A DNA stretch of 64,000 nucleotides from Desulfolithobacter dissulfuricans (GTDB lineage Bacteria > Desulfobacterota > Desulfobulbia > Desulfobulbales > Desulfobulbaceae): positions 2,116,001 through 2,180,000 of the forward strand of contig NZ_AP024233.1 in NCBI RefSeq assembly GCF_025998535.1, given 5' to 3'. Below, piece after piece: positions 48,790-57,382 of this stretch (its first letter is position 1; each line of letters begins with the position of its first letter). Position numbers and translations under genes: made by a program. The notes beneath the pieces were generated by a model. That model was not told the origin of the DNA, did no database searches, and was given only the letters and a program-made list of their open reading frames with translations.

Positions 48790-50139
48790 ATGTCCCAAAA
48801 AAAGAAAAATCCTGTCTGGGCGTTTTTCGCCTCGGTCAAACTGGCGCTTTTCCTGCTCTTTATCCTGGCCGCCACATCCATCATCGGTACCATCATTCCC
48901 CAATCCAAGCCCATGGACTTCTATGTCCATGAATATGGAGAAAACATGGCCAGGCTCATGCAGACCCTGGGCATCCCGGACATGTACAATTCCTGGTGGT
49001 TTCTTGGTCTGCTCACCTTCTTTTCCCTCAACCTCATTGTCTGCAGCCTGGAACGCATCCCCACGGTCTGGAAAATCATTCATAAGGACAACCTGGACAT
49101 AGACCCGGCCAAGCTTGTCCGGCGCAAGATCAAAAAGGAAGTGACTCTGCGGAGCAAGAAGGATGAGGTGGTGTCCAAGGTTGCCTCGTTTCTCAAATCC
49201 AAGGGCTGGAAACCTGAACAGCGGGACAAGGGCGACGGCGTACTGCTCTTTGCCGAAAAAGGCCCCTGGACCAGGTTCGGGGTCTACATCGTCCACACTT
49301 CCATTCTGATCATTTTCATCGGAGCCATTATCGGCTCGCCTACGGTGGCCAGGAAGATCTTCAAAAACCCGACCTTTGCCTTCAAGGGCTCGATCATGAT
49401 CCCGGAAACCAGGCAGACCGATTCGATCTTTGCCTTTGACACCGGTGAAAAAATTCCCCTGGGTTTCACCATCCGCTGTAACTATTTCAACATCGAGTAC
49501 TATCCCAATGGCATGCCCAAGGAGTATCTCTCCGACCTCACGGTCATCGAGGATGGCAGGGAAGTCCTGCACACCAGGATTGAGGTCAACAGCCCCCTGA
49601 CCTACAGGGGTATCACCTTTTATCAGTCCAGCTACCAGCCCTATAACGACTTCGTTGTCCGGGTAAAGAGTGAAAAGACCGGGGCCACCTACGCATCGGT
49701 CATCCCCCCGGCCAAACAGATCCGCTGGGACGAGGGCGGAATCACCTTTGGTATCCTCAATACAGAGCGGTTCGGTGAGGTGGTCCGGCGGGTCAAGGTT
49801 TGGTTCTCCGACAACCAGGGCGAGCCCTCCATCTTCTGGATCGAGGCGGGACGGGAGGCCATTATCGAGCGGCCGTCCGGGAAATACGCCTTCACGGCCA
49901 AACAGCTCTATGCCACCGGCCTCCAGGTTGCCAAGGATCCCGGCGTCTGGTTTGTCTATATCGGTTGTGGTATGATGCTCCTGGGCCTCATGGTCGCCTT
50001 TTTCATGTCCCATCGCAAGATCTGGGCTTATGTCCGGGAAGAGGACGGGGCCATCCGGATCCTCTTTGTCGGCTCTGCCAACAAGAACAAGCTTGGGTTT
50101 GAGAAAAAATTCCACGAGATGCTGGACGATTTTTCCTGA
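48790..50139 (+). CDS. resB: Cytochrome c biogenesis protein ResB
   Basis: 449 residues. Helices at about 12-30 (LFLLFILAATSIIGTIIPQS), 72-90 (WWFLGLLTFFSLNLIVCSLE), 165-185 (FGVYIVHTSILIIFIGAIIG) and near 390-410 (YIGCGMMLLGLMVAFFMSHR), with a large periplasmic domain between the third and fourth. ResB-type features include SLERIPTVW and LTYRGITFYQSSYQP. With CcsA it forms the system II heme lyase that attaches heme to CxxCH apocytochromes. ccsA lies 66 bases downstream. It is encoded beside cytochromes with a total of 20 predicted hemes. A ribosome site before the ATG is weak. Confidence 0.93.
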   Translation: MSQKKKNPVWAFFASVKLALFLLFILAATSIIGTIIPQSKPMDFYVHEYGENMARLMQTLGIPDMYNSWWFLGLLTFFSLNLIVCSLERIPTVWKIIHKDNLDIDPAKLVRRKIKKEVTLRSKKDEVVSKVASFLKSKGWKPEQRDKGDGVLLFAEKGPWTRFGVYIVHTSILIIFIGAIIGSPTVARKIFKNPTFAFKGSIMIPETRQTDSIFAFDTGEKIPLGFTIRCNYFNIEYYPNGMPKEYLSDLTVIEDGREVLHTRIEVNSPLTYRGITFYQSSYQPYNDFVVRVKSEKTGATYASVIPPAKQIRWDEGGITFGILNTERFGEVVRRVKVWFSDNQGEPSIFWIEAGREAIIERPSGKYAFTAKQLYATGLQVAKDPGVWFVYIGCGMMLLGLMVAFFMSHRKIWAYVREEDGAIRILFVGSANKNKLGFEKKFHEMLDDFS

Positions 50140-50205
50140 ACCTGATCTGTACGTTATGCTGCCTGGCAGCCTTTAAACTCATATCAACCAAATAGCGAGA
50201 TAACT

Positions 50206-51057
50206 ATGAACAGTTCACAGCTTCTTGGTATCACGACGCTTGCCTATCTGCTTTCGTCTGCGTTCTACATTGCCCTGTTTGTCTTCAAGAACAGAAAACT
50301 GGGGACCATCGGCCTTGCCATAACCGTTATCGGCTGGTTCTGTCAGACCGCTGGCCTTGGCCTGCGCTGGTACGAGTCCTACCAGATGGGCATCGGTCAC
50401 GCGCCACTGACAAACATGTATGAATCCCTGGTCTTTTTCGCCTGGTGCGTTGTTCCGTTCTACATTTATATGGAACTCAAGTTCAAGACCAGTGTGATTG
50501 GCACATTTGCCATGCCCTTCGCCTTTGTGGCCATGGCCTATGCCTCGTTCGCCAAAGGTATCAACCAGGAGATCAGCCCGCTTATTCCGGCCCTGCAATC
50601 CAACTGGCTGATCGCCCACGTCGTCACCTGTTTTATCGGCTACGGTGCCTTTGCCGTGGCCGGCGGACTGGGCATGATGTACCTGCTCAAGAAATCGGCC
50701 ATCAGGCGGTCTCTGTCGGCGGATTCTCTGACCGGCTCTCTGCCGGACCTCAAGGTGATCGACGACATGACCCACAAGACCATTGTCTTTGGCTTTCTCT
50801 GGCTCTCCGCCGGGATCATCACCGGCGCCGTATGGGCCAACGAGGCCTGGGGCACCTACTGGAGCTGGGACCCCAAGGAAACCTGGTCGCTGATCACCTG
50901 GTTTATCTACGCGTCCACCCTCCATGCCCGTTTTACCCGCGGCTGGAGCGGCAGCCGGATCGCCTGGCTCTCCATCCTCGGTTTCATTGCCGTCTTCTTC
51001 ACCTATTTCGGTGTTAACTTCTGGCTCTCAGGCCTCCACAGCTACGGAGCCGGTTGA
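50206..51057 (+). CDS. ccsA: Cytochrome c biogenesis protein CcsA/ResC
   Basis: 283 residues, eight predicted helices. The WWD-type heme-handling motif is WGTYWSWDPKETWSLITWFI (about residues 222-241). Conserved His occur in LIAHVVTCFIGYG, in DDMTHKT and in LHARFTRGW near the C terminus; LTNMYESLVFFAW is also typical. It transports and presents heme at the outer face together with ResB. The tetraheme c3 gene follows, 117 bases later. Confidence 0.94.
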   Translation: MNSSQLLGITTLAYLLSSAFYIALFVFKNRKLGTIGLAITVIGWFCQTAGLGLRWYESYQMGIGHAPLTNMYESLVFFAWCVVPFYIYMELKFKTSVIGTFAMPFAFVAMAYASFAKGINQEISPLIPALQSNWLIAHVVTCFIGYGAFAVAGGLGMMYLLKKSAIRRSLSADSLTGSLPDLKVIDDMTHKTIVFGFLWLSAGIITGAVWANEAWGTYWSWDPKETWSLITWFIYASTLHARFTRGWSGSRIAWLSILGFIAVFFTYFGVNFWLSGLHSYGAG

Positions 51058-51174
51058 TCCCCGGAACTTCCTAAAAGCCGGCTTGACACCACTACACTGT
51101 CGTGCTATAAAATGTTTGATTTTATGAATCACCATTCAGCAAAAAATGTGATACATACCAAGAGGAGGAGAAGT

Positions 51175-51579
51175 ATGAAAAAAACAATCGTTTATGCAGT
51201 GGCTGCAGCCTTTGTGTTCAGTGTAGCCCTGAGTGGCCTGTCCATGGCCCAGGACAAGGGTCCGGCCGAGATGACCCTGAAATCCACCATTGATGGAGCC
51301 AAGAAGCCCAAACCGGCCCATTTCCCCCATGCCGAGCATCAGGAACGACTGAAATGCGGTGAGTGCCACCACACCAAGGGTGCGGACGGCAAGCAGGTTC
51401 CCTACTCCGAGGGTATGAAGATCGAGAAATGTGAGAGTTGTCACAACAAGGGTGCCGGAATGCCCAAGGGTCTGCAGACCTTCAAGGCTGTTGGCCATAA
51501 GAACTGCAAAGGCTGCCATAAAGAAACCGGCAAGAAAGAGCTGACCAAGTGCTCCACCTGTCATCCGAAGAAGAAATAA
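51175..51579 (+). CDS. Small tetraheme c3-type cytochrome
   Basis: 134 residues from ATG 51175, with GAGGAGGAG before it; an in-frame start 63 bases upstream has no signal peptide and is rejected. Signal peptide MKKTIVYAVAAAFVFSVALS, cleaved near SMAQ. Four heme sites: CGECHH, CESCH, CKGCH, CSTCH. Tetraheme cytochromes of this class III type are the periplasmic electron carriers of sulfate and sulfur reducers, docking with hydrogenases and NrfD complexes. The first site has two His in a row, as is normal in c3. It directly follows ccsA and faces the group II intron. Confidence 0.92.
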   Translation: MKKTIVYAVAAAFVFSVALSGLSMAQDKGPAEMTLKSTIDGAKKPKPAHFPHAEHQERLKCGECHHTKGADGKQVPYSEGMKIEKCESCHNKGAGMPKGLQTFKAVGHKNCKGCHKETGKKELTKCSTCHPKKK

Positions 51580-51653
51580 CCGGCTGACAGCAGGTTAGAG
51601 GCAAATCGAGTAGGGTGAGGCAAGTTAATTACGCTTGCCTCATCCCTCTCACA

Positions 51654-51684
51654 GAACCGTACGTACGGGTCTCGTATACGGCTC
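51654..51684 (-). ncRNA. Group II intron domain V
   Basis: A 31-base hairpin: GAGCCGTA pairs with TACGGTTC with one G-U pair, a 2-base CG bulge on the 3' side, then an upper stem TACG/CGTA closing a 5-base loop (AGACC). This shape is diagnostic of group II catalytic domain V. The catalytic triad is at the GAGCC end (AGC). Confidence 0.88.
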
Positions 51685-51698
51685 CTGTTTATTTTCCT

Positions 51699-52988
51699 TC
51701 ATATTGAAACAGAGATTCCAGTAGATACAGCACCAAGATCAAAGAGACCCAAGCCCCGGTGTAAATATCCGTTGGGCAGGGCATAATGGCTCAAAGGACT
51801 TGCCGCATTGGCCCAGGAGTTCATTTTGATCGCATCAAACTTCCCCCTGTATCCAAGCTGCCTCAGCCTGCGGTGAAGCCGATTGGGCTTCTTCCACAAT
51901 TTCAGCTGGATGGCTCGCAGTCTTCTCCGAATCCATCTCATCAGCCTTGAAAATTCTCCTGTGCAGTTCGCTATCCGGAAGTAGTTGGCAAATCCCCTCA
52001 AGAGCGGATTGAGATCTGCAATCACTTTCTCAAGATTCACCGGGGAATTACGCCGGGTCATTGCCTTGACCTTTGCCTTGAAAGACTTAATCTTGCCTCG
52101 CTGGATTTGCGTATACTGAGAGCATACGGATACTCCCAGAAAGTTTACGCCCCGACTGCTGTGGCAGATATGGGTCTTTTCACGGTTGACAGTCAGCAGC
52201 AATTCTCCTTCAAGATAGTGCCGTGCCTGCTCAAGAGCATTCTCGGCCGCTTTCTTTGATTGGCACAGAATCAGGATATCGTCCGCATAGCGGACTATTC
52301 GGTGGCCACGATTCTTCATGAATTGATCAAAAGAATCGAGATACACATTGGCTATCAGAGGGCTGATCACGCCGCCCTGTGGACTGCCGATCTCGCTAGC
52401 CGTAAATCCCGAATCCGTCATTACACCGCTCTTCAGAAACTTCTCCAGGAGACCGAGGATACTCCCGTCCCTGATCCGGCGACGAAAGGCGCTGAGGATG
52501 AGATCATGGTCCAAGGTGTCAAAGCATTTGGACAGATCCATATCAACTACCCACTTTCGATCGTAGTCACGGATAAACATCGTCGCCTTGGATATCGCCT
52601 GATGACAACTGCGGCCTGGGCGATAGCCATAGCTCGACGGGTGGAAATCCCGATCGAATATCGGCAGGAGAATGTCGAGCAGTGCCTGCTGCACTACACG
52701 GTCACGGACTGCTGGAATACCGAGCAACCGAACTCCTCCGGTTGGCTTGGGTATCTCTACCCGGCGCACGGCCAGTGGCTGGTAACTCTTTTCCCACAGT
52801 TCCTTCAGGAGACAGTCGATGTTGGCTTCGGCTGATGCGGCAAAGTCCTTGATGGACTGGCCGTCTATTCCGGCAGCTCCCTTCGCAGACCTCACCTTCC
52901 CAAACGCCTTGTGCAGAGCGTCCCTGCTCAGCATCCGGTCATACAGACTGTACCAAACGTCAACCATGCTCCTGTCCTGCGTCCCCAT
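51699..52988 (-). CDS. ltrA: Group II intron reverse transcriptase/maturase
   Basis: 429 residues from ATG 52988; a TTG 39 bases upstream and an ATG 21 bases downstream are alternatives. Reverse transcriptase motifs: FHPSSYGYRPGRSCHQAISK, VVDMDLSKCFDTLDHDLIL (first Asp pair), SPQGGVISPLIANVYLDSFD and the active site RYADDILI. The thumb/maturase (X) domain follows (NPLLRGFANYFRIANC, then WIRRRLRAIQLKLWKKPN). It ends without the zinc-finger/HNH endonuclease domain. It is needed for splicing of the host intron and for retrohoming. All motifs are intact, so it may still be active. Confidence 0.93.
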   Translation of the reverse strand: MGTQDRSMVDVWYSLYDRMLSRDALHKAFGKVRSAKGAAGIDGQSIKDFAASAEANIDCLLKELWEKSYQPLAVRRVEIPKPTGGVRLLGIPAVRDRVVQQALLDILLPIFDRDFHPSSYGYRPGRSCHQAISKATMFIRDYDRKWVVDMDLSKCFDTLDHDLILSAFRRRIRDGSILGLLEKFLKSGVMTDSGFTASEIGSPQGGVISPLIANVYLDSFDQFMKNRGHRIVRYADDILILCQSKKAAENALEQARHYLEGELLLTVNREKTHICHSSRGVNFLGVSVCSQYTQIQRGKIKSFKAKVKAMTRRNSPVNLEKVIADLNPLLRGFANYFRIANCTGEFSRLMRWIRRRLRAIQLKLWKKPNRLHRRLRQLGYRGKFDAIKMNSWANAASPLSHYALPNGYLHRGLGLFDLGAVSTGISVSI

Positions 52989-53696
52989 CCCTCCACTTCT
53001 GCCTGGAATCCCCGGGTCTTCACCCAAATGAGAGCGCCTTCTATCCCAATGGGCAATGTACGCTCAACTGTTCAGGTTACTCCGATGAACGGCCAAAATC
53101 AGCAGACGGCCTCTCACAGCATACCGCCGAAAATGTGCCCCGCCCCGTCGGGCAGCTTGTGTTCTGACTCCAGACCTCCATGATCTTCAGGGAACCTTCA
53201 AATAAACTTCATCCCTTCGCAACTGATACCGCTTTTGGCAAATACCAGCCCCTGTCAAACAACGCTGACAGGTCATCCCGGTTTTATCCTCCACGCTGTT
53301 ACCAGGCTTCTCCGGCCGGGATTTCATCACTACTACGGAATCATCTGCCACCTCCCACCGCTTCGGTAGGCCTTGGATCTCTCCTTGAACCTTCCTTAAC
53401 TCTCGTACTGCAAGTACGCTAGGAGGCTTCCCCGGTTAAGGCGAACTCCCGGTGAGCAATCCCATCCTCAATCACGCCAAAGGTCTGACCAGGTATCGGG
53501 CTTCACGCTATTGTGCACGCTTACCCACCTATGACGCCGAATCAGGTTCACTTACGCTATGTACCGCTCACTTCCTATCGCTTCCTTCAGACCCTGCCGT
53601 TGCCAGCAACGCCCTTGCGATTCGGATTGTCTTCCCCTGGTCGGGGTGACGCCTGCGTTCCGCAGGCTGGGTTTGCCCGCCATGCCGGGCAAACAC

Positions 53697-53731
53697 AAAA
53701 AAAGGCTGCTCAATTCGAGCAGCCTTTTTTT
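53697..53731 (-). terminator. glyS terminator, bidirectional, group II intron target
   Basis: GGCTGCTC (53704-53711) pairs with GAGCAGCC (53717-53724) around AATTC; A7 lies to the left and T7 to the right, so it can work on both strands. It lies about 200 bases after glyS. The intron starts at the end of the minus-strand T-tract. The 190 bases between it and glyS show nothing else. Confidence 0.88.
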
Positions 53732-53924
53732 GTGTCTTTTTGTATTGTTACAACAAGGTCCAACAAGAGCGGCGGCCATCATCAGGGCCGCCTGAAATAA
53801 TCTCAAGGTAGCCTCAAAATGTCCTGCAAGAAAACACTCCGCCTGGAGTGTAGTATCCCGGCATCGGACGACGGTCAGGTCAGCCCATCACGGGCTTATT
53901 GCCAGAAGGCCTGTTTGCCGACCT

Positions 53925-56003
53925 CTATCCCTCAACATGCATCTTGGAGATATCGCCCACCTGCAGGACAAGCTGGCCCAGGGCGGTGAGCAGGTTGAGC
54001 CGATTCTGCCGCACGGCCGGATCCTCGGCCATGACCATGACCTGGTCGAAGAACCGGTCCACCGGCTCCTTCATCCGCAGCATGGCCCGCAGCGAGGCCT
54101 TGTATTCTCTTTTCTCAAGCAGGGGCCCCACAGCCTCCTGAACTTCCTGCAAGACCTGGTAGAGCTCCTTTTCCGCCTCCTCGACAAACATGTCCGGATC
54201 CACGGCTGTCTCGGTATTGTCCTTGATGATGTTTCTGATCCGCTTGAACGATCCGGCAAGAACAGTGAACTCTTCCTGGCTGCGTATCCCATCCAGAGCC
54301 CGGATCCGGGCCAGACAGTCAACCACATCATCAAATCCGACCGAAGTCGCCGCTTCCACCACCTCGGACCGTGTACCCGAGGCCACCAGGTCGTTGGTAA
54401 AGCGCAGGCGGATAAAGCGGAGTACCTCGTCAACGATCTTTTCATCCGGCTCATGCCCGAGCAGCTCTCCGTATCCCTTAAGAGCATAACCGACAATGGC
54501 CTTCAGGGAGAGGGAAATATTGAGTCCTGAGATGATATGCAACAACCCAAGAGCCTGGCGTCTGAGACCAAAAGGATCCGTGTTGCCAGTGGGTTTTTCA
54601 CCGATGGCAAAGCAGCCGGTCAGGGTATCGATCCGGTCGGCAATACCGACAATGGCGCCCAGCAGGGTGGTCGGAAGCTCGCCACCGGCCCGGAGCGGCA
54701 GATAATGTTCATGGATGGCCAGCGCCACTTCCGGTTTCTCGCCATCCAGCAGGGCGTATTCCCGCCCCATGACCCCCTGGAGCGATGGGAACTCGCCCAC
54801 CATCTCGGTCAACAGATCGGCCTTGCACAGCCAGGCTGCCCGGACCGCGTCCTCCTCCAGGTCCGGGGCCAGTTCCCGGGCCAGCATGCCGGCCAGTCGG
54901 GCAATACGGGCCGATTTTTCCTTCATGCTGCCGAGTTTCTGCTGAAAGATGATACCTTCCAGAGCATCGATCCTCCTGGCCAGCGGAGTTTTCTTGTCTT
55001 CGTTGAAAAAGAAAAGTCCGTCTTCCAGACGGGCCCGCAGGACCCGTTCATGGCCGGCGACCGCCAGATCCCTATCCTCGATACGGGTATTGTTCACTGC
55101 AACAAAGAGCGGCATCAGGCAGCCGTTCCTGTCCTGGACTGGAAAATACTTCTGGTGCTCCCGCATGGAGGTGATCAGGGCCTCGTCGGGTAATTCGAGA
55201 AATTTTTCGTCAAAGCTCCCGCATACCCCCCAGGGAATCTCCACCAGATTGGTGACCGTGTCCACCAACCCCTCGTGGAGGACCGGTTCGCCCTCGGACG
55301 TGCGACCGGCCACGGCCTGTTTGACCTCGCTGATCACCTGGCGCCGCCTCTTTTGCGGATCCACCAGCACAGAGTGTTCCTGGAGCCTTTCCTGATACTG
55401 CGCAAAGCCGGTGACCACAAAACTCTCCGGAGCCATGAACCGGTGTCCCCGGGTCGTGTTGCCACTCACCGTATCCTCCACTTCAAACTCCACCACCTGG
55501 CCATCATACAGGGCCAGGAGCCACTGGATGGGCCGGGCAAAGGCCAGCGAGGTATTGGCCCAGCGCATGGACTTGGGAAAGACCATACTGCGGATCAATC
55601 CTTCCAGGATCTCCGGCAGAAGCTCGATGGTCTCCCGCCCCTGAACATGTTCAACAGCCATCAGATACGGCCCCTTGGGAGTCTCCACCACCTGGAGATC
55701 CTCCACCGCAACCCCGCGGGAACGGGCAAATCCCATGGCTGCCTTTGTGGGATTACCGTCCGCATCAAAACCGGCCTTTTTCGAGGGCCCGATATGTTCC
55801 ACCCTTCTGTCCGGCTGCCTGGACTGGAGATCTTCCACGCAGAGGGTCAGCCGCCTCGGGGTTCCCACCGTATGAATGGGGCCGGATTCAAGCCCGAGCT
55901 CGGAAAACCTGGCCGCACAGGCCTGCTCCATAAATGCCAGAGCCGGCTGGATATAGCCGGCAGGGATCTCTTCGGTACCTATTTCAAACAGCAGTTCATT
56001 CAT
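53925..56003 (-). CDS. glyS: Glycyl-tRNA synthetase beta subunit
   Basis: 692 residues, usual length. Family signature MNELLFEIGTEEIPAGYIQP at the start; VFPKSMRWANTSLAFARPIQ, VNNTRIEDRDLAVAGHERVL, GREYALLDGEKPEVALAIHE and an HD-like region further on; the C-terminal tRNA-binding domain ends VGDISKMHVEG. It works with GlyQ, which is not in the window, in an alpha2-beta2 enzyme. Its start overlaps the end of the FolE2-like gene as ATGA, so coupled translation is likely. Confidence 0.95.
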   Translation of the reverse strand: MNELLFEIGTEEIPAGYIQPALAFMEQACAARFSELGLESGPIHTVGTPRRLTLCVEDLQSRQPDRRVEHIGPSKKAGFDADGNPTKAAMGFARSRGVAVEDLQVVETPKGPYLMAVEHVQGRETIELLPEILEGLIRSMVFPKSMRWANTSLAFARPIQWLLALYDGQVVEFEVEDTVSGNTTRGHRFMAPESFVVTGFAQYQERLQEHSVLVDPQKRRRQVISEVKQAVAGRTSEGEPVLHEGLVDTVTNLVEIPWGVCGSFDEKFLELPDEALITSMREHQKYFPVQDRNGCLMPLFVAVNNTRIEDRDLAVAGHERVLRARLEDGLFFFNEDKKTPLARRIDALEGIIFQQKLGSMKEKSARIARLAGMLARELAPDLEEDAVRAAWLCKADLLTEMVGEFPSLQGVMGREYALLDGEKPEVALAIHEHYLPLRAGGELPTTLLGAIVGIADRIDTLTGCFAIGEKPTGNTDPFGLRRQALGLLHIISGLNISLSLKAIVGYALKGYGELLGHEPDEKIVDEVLRFIRLRFTNDLVASGTRSEVVEAATSVGFDDVVDCLARIRALDGIRSQEEFTVLAGSFKRIRNIIKDNTETAVDPDMFVEEAEKELYQVLQEVQEAVGPLLEKREYKASLRAMLRMKEPVDRFFDQVMVMAEDPAVRQNRLNLLTALGQLVLQVGDISKMHVEG

Positions 56004-56734
56004 TGATTTTTTCTTGTTGAGGATGTGTGGTTAGATGAGTTGACACTGGCAAAGGTCGCAAACCCGCTGGCAAAATTTTCCACCACCACCGAAAACCAGC
56101 GGATGGCCGGCTGATCGGCAAGTATTTCACCCAGCTGGCGGCAGACCGTCTCCACCGAGTCGGGCAGGTCACTTCTGCCGGCCAGTCCCTGTTCCACCAG
56201 GCTGATCAGATCTTCGATCCAGATAAACTCCCGGAACCGGACCGCAACCCTGGCCGTTCCCCAGCGGCCCATGGACCGGGGCAATCCGCCCTGGTCAAGG
56301 CTTGAACGGGGAACCGTGATCGGGACATCGATTTCCAGCACCAGGTCGTCGCTCTCGGCCAGGGAACCGTGCATGCGGCACTCATAACGCTCGGTGCCGA
56401 TGGAGTCGACCGAGGAGTCCCGCTGGAGAAAATAGGGAAACTCTATCTCCATGTGCGCGGCTTCCGCATCAAGACGGCCCTTGGTCTCCTCGAGAATATG
56501 ATGGAAGCTCTCCAGATTTATCCGGCCATGAAACCGATTCAAGATCTCCACGAAACGGCTCATGTGGGTGCCCTTAAACCGGTGCGGCAGGTTGACGTAC
56601 ATGTTGACCGTGGCCACAGTCTGCTGCAGCCGATGCTCCTTGTCGAGCACAGTTACAGGATAGGAAATGGTTTTGACGCCGACCTTGCGGATGTTGATAC
56701 GCCGGTCATCGCGGAGGTTCTGGATATCCTTCAT
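56000..56734 (-). CDS. FolE2-like protein without the catalytic cysteine motif
   Basis: 244 residues. The first 135 residues match GTP cyclohydrolase IB (FolE2): MKDIQNLRDDRRINIRKVGV, VATVNMYVNLPHRFKGTHMS and the AHMEIEFPYFLQRDSSVDS strand. FREFIWIEDLISLVEQGL and WFSVVVENFASG also match. However, where FolE2 has its CPCSKxIS...GAHNQR block with the metal/catalytic Cys, this protein has VPRSSLDQGGLPRSMGRWGT. The later acidic/His region is also shortened. So the T-fold is kept but the usual active site is missing. It may have another role. It overlaps glyS by 4 bases. Confidence 0.8.
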   Translation of the reverse strand: MKDIQNLRDDRRINIRKVGVKTISYPVTVLDKEHRLQQTVATVNMYVNLPHRFKGTHMSRFVEILNRFHGRINLESFHHILEETKGRLDAEAAHMEIEFPYFLQRDSSVDSIGTERYECRMHGSLAESDDLVLEIDVPITVPRSSLDQGGLPRSMGRWGTARVAVRFREFIWIEDLISLVEQGLAGRSDLPDSVETVCRQLGEILADQPAIRWFSVVVENFASGFATFASVNSSNHTSSTRKNQ

Positions 56735-57005
56735 GCTGATTTCCGGTTAACGGATTTTCCCCTGTGGGGGATTCTGGATACACCACGAAAAACACGAAGT
56801 ACGCAACACGGTCTGGGCATTGCACACTTCGTGTTTCCCGGGATGAAATGTCTTTTTCATTCCCTGCCCGGCCACGAACCCTGAACAGCAACGAGTCAGC
56901 CCCTCACTGCGGGGTCACCCCACAGCCGGACCCGTATCCCTTGTGCGCCACCAGGCAGACCACAACGGTTGTTACCGGCAAAGCGGCCGTCGGTCCAGGG
57001 TCGGC
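56735..57005 (-). other. Intergenic region with an inverted repeat
   Basis: AAACACGAAGT (56790-56800) pairs with ACTTCGTGTTT (56826-56836), near CCACGAAAAACACGAAG, a sequence style often seen in small dispersed repeats of many bacteria. No gene is supported in the 271 bases. It could also terminate the response regulator transcript, but has no T-tract. Confidence 0.45.
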
Positions 57006-57371
57006 TTATGCATCGAGATACTTGTGAACCGCAGCCTTGAGCTCGTCGAGGTTGGCTGACTTGACGATATACTCCTCCGAGGCCCAGGTTCCGAAATCCT
57101 GCTTGTACTCCTGGTAGGCAGAGGAGAGAATCACCGGCAGATCCGGATTGATCTCTTTCATCTGGCGCAGCACTTCGATTCCGTTCATTCCCGGCATGTT
57201 GATATCCAGGATGACCAGGTCCGGCGGATTGGCCTTGAATTTCTCCAGGGCTTCCTCGCCGTTATAGGCCGTGTCGACCTCGAACCCTTCATCCTCGAAC
57301 TCCTCCCGGTACAGGAGCTGGATACCCTCTTCGTCATCCACGAGCAATATACGTTTCTTCCTGGTCTCCAC
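57006..57371 (-). CDS. Single-domain response regulator
   Basis: 121 residues from GTG 57371, with AGGAGG at good spacing; longer in-frame starts overlap galT. It is only a receiver domain: RILLVDDEEGIQLLYREEFE, phospho-acceptor Asp56 in LVILDINMPGMNG, Ser/Ala at SSAYQ, Lys in IVKSANLDELKAAV. No output domain, so it acts by protein contact as in CheY/Spo0F-type relay. Some galT-linked receivers of this type are known in Deltaproteobacteria. It starts 11 bases after the galT stop and is probably cotranscribed. Confidence 0.9.
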   Translation of the reverse strand: METRKKRILLVDDEEGIQLLYREEFEDEGFEVDTAYNGEEALEKFKANPPDLVILDINMPGMNGIEVLRQMKEINPDLPVILSSAYQEYKQDFGTWASEEYIVKSANLDELKAAVHKYLDA

Positions 57372-57382
57372 TGGTACTCCTC

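Larger units (their letters stand above)
51605..53696 (-). mobile_element. Group II intron (probable bacterial class C) with maturase
   Basis: About 2.09 kb. The 3' end has domain V (51654-51684), then domain VI and a CTACTCGAT end. The 5' end is placed at a GTG directly behind the T-tract of the glyS terminator; class C introns typically insert after rho-independent terminators. The maturase lacks an endonuclease domain, also as in class C. The 5' 670 bases are GC-rich and structured, as expected for domains I-III. Boundaries are estimates, good to a few bases. In this reading no gene is interrupted. Confidence 0.82.

Noticed and set aside
48760-50115. 451-codon open frame opposite resB
   Set aside because: Overlaps the clear ResB frame end to end and reads as charged low-complexity protein.
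53028-53690. Separate small genes upstream of the maturase
   Set aside because: This stretch is the structured 5' RNA part of the group II intron; open frames there are incidental.
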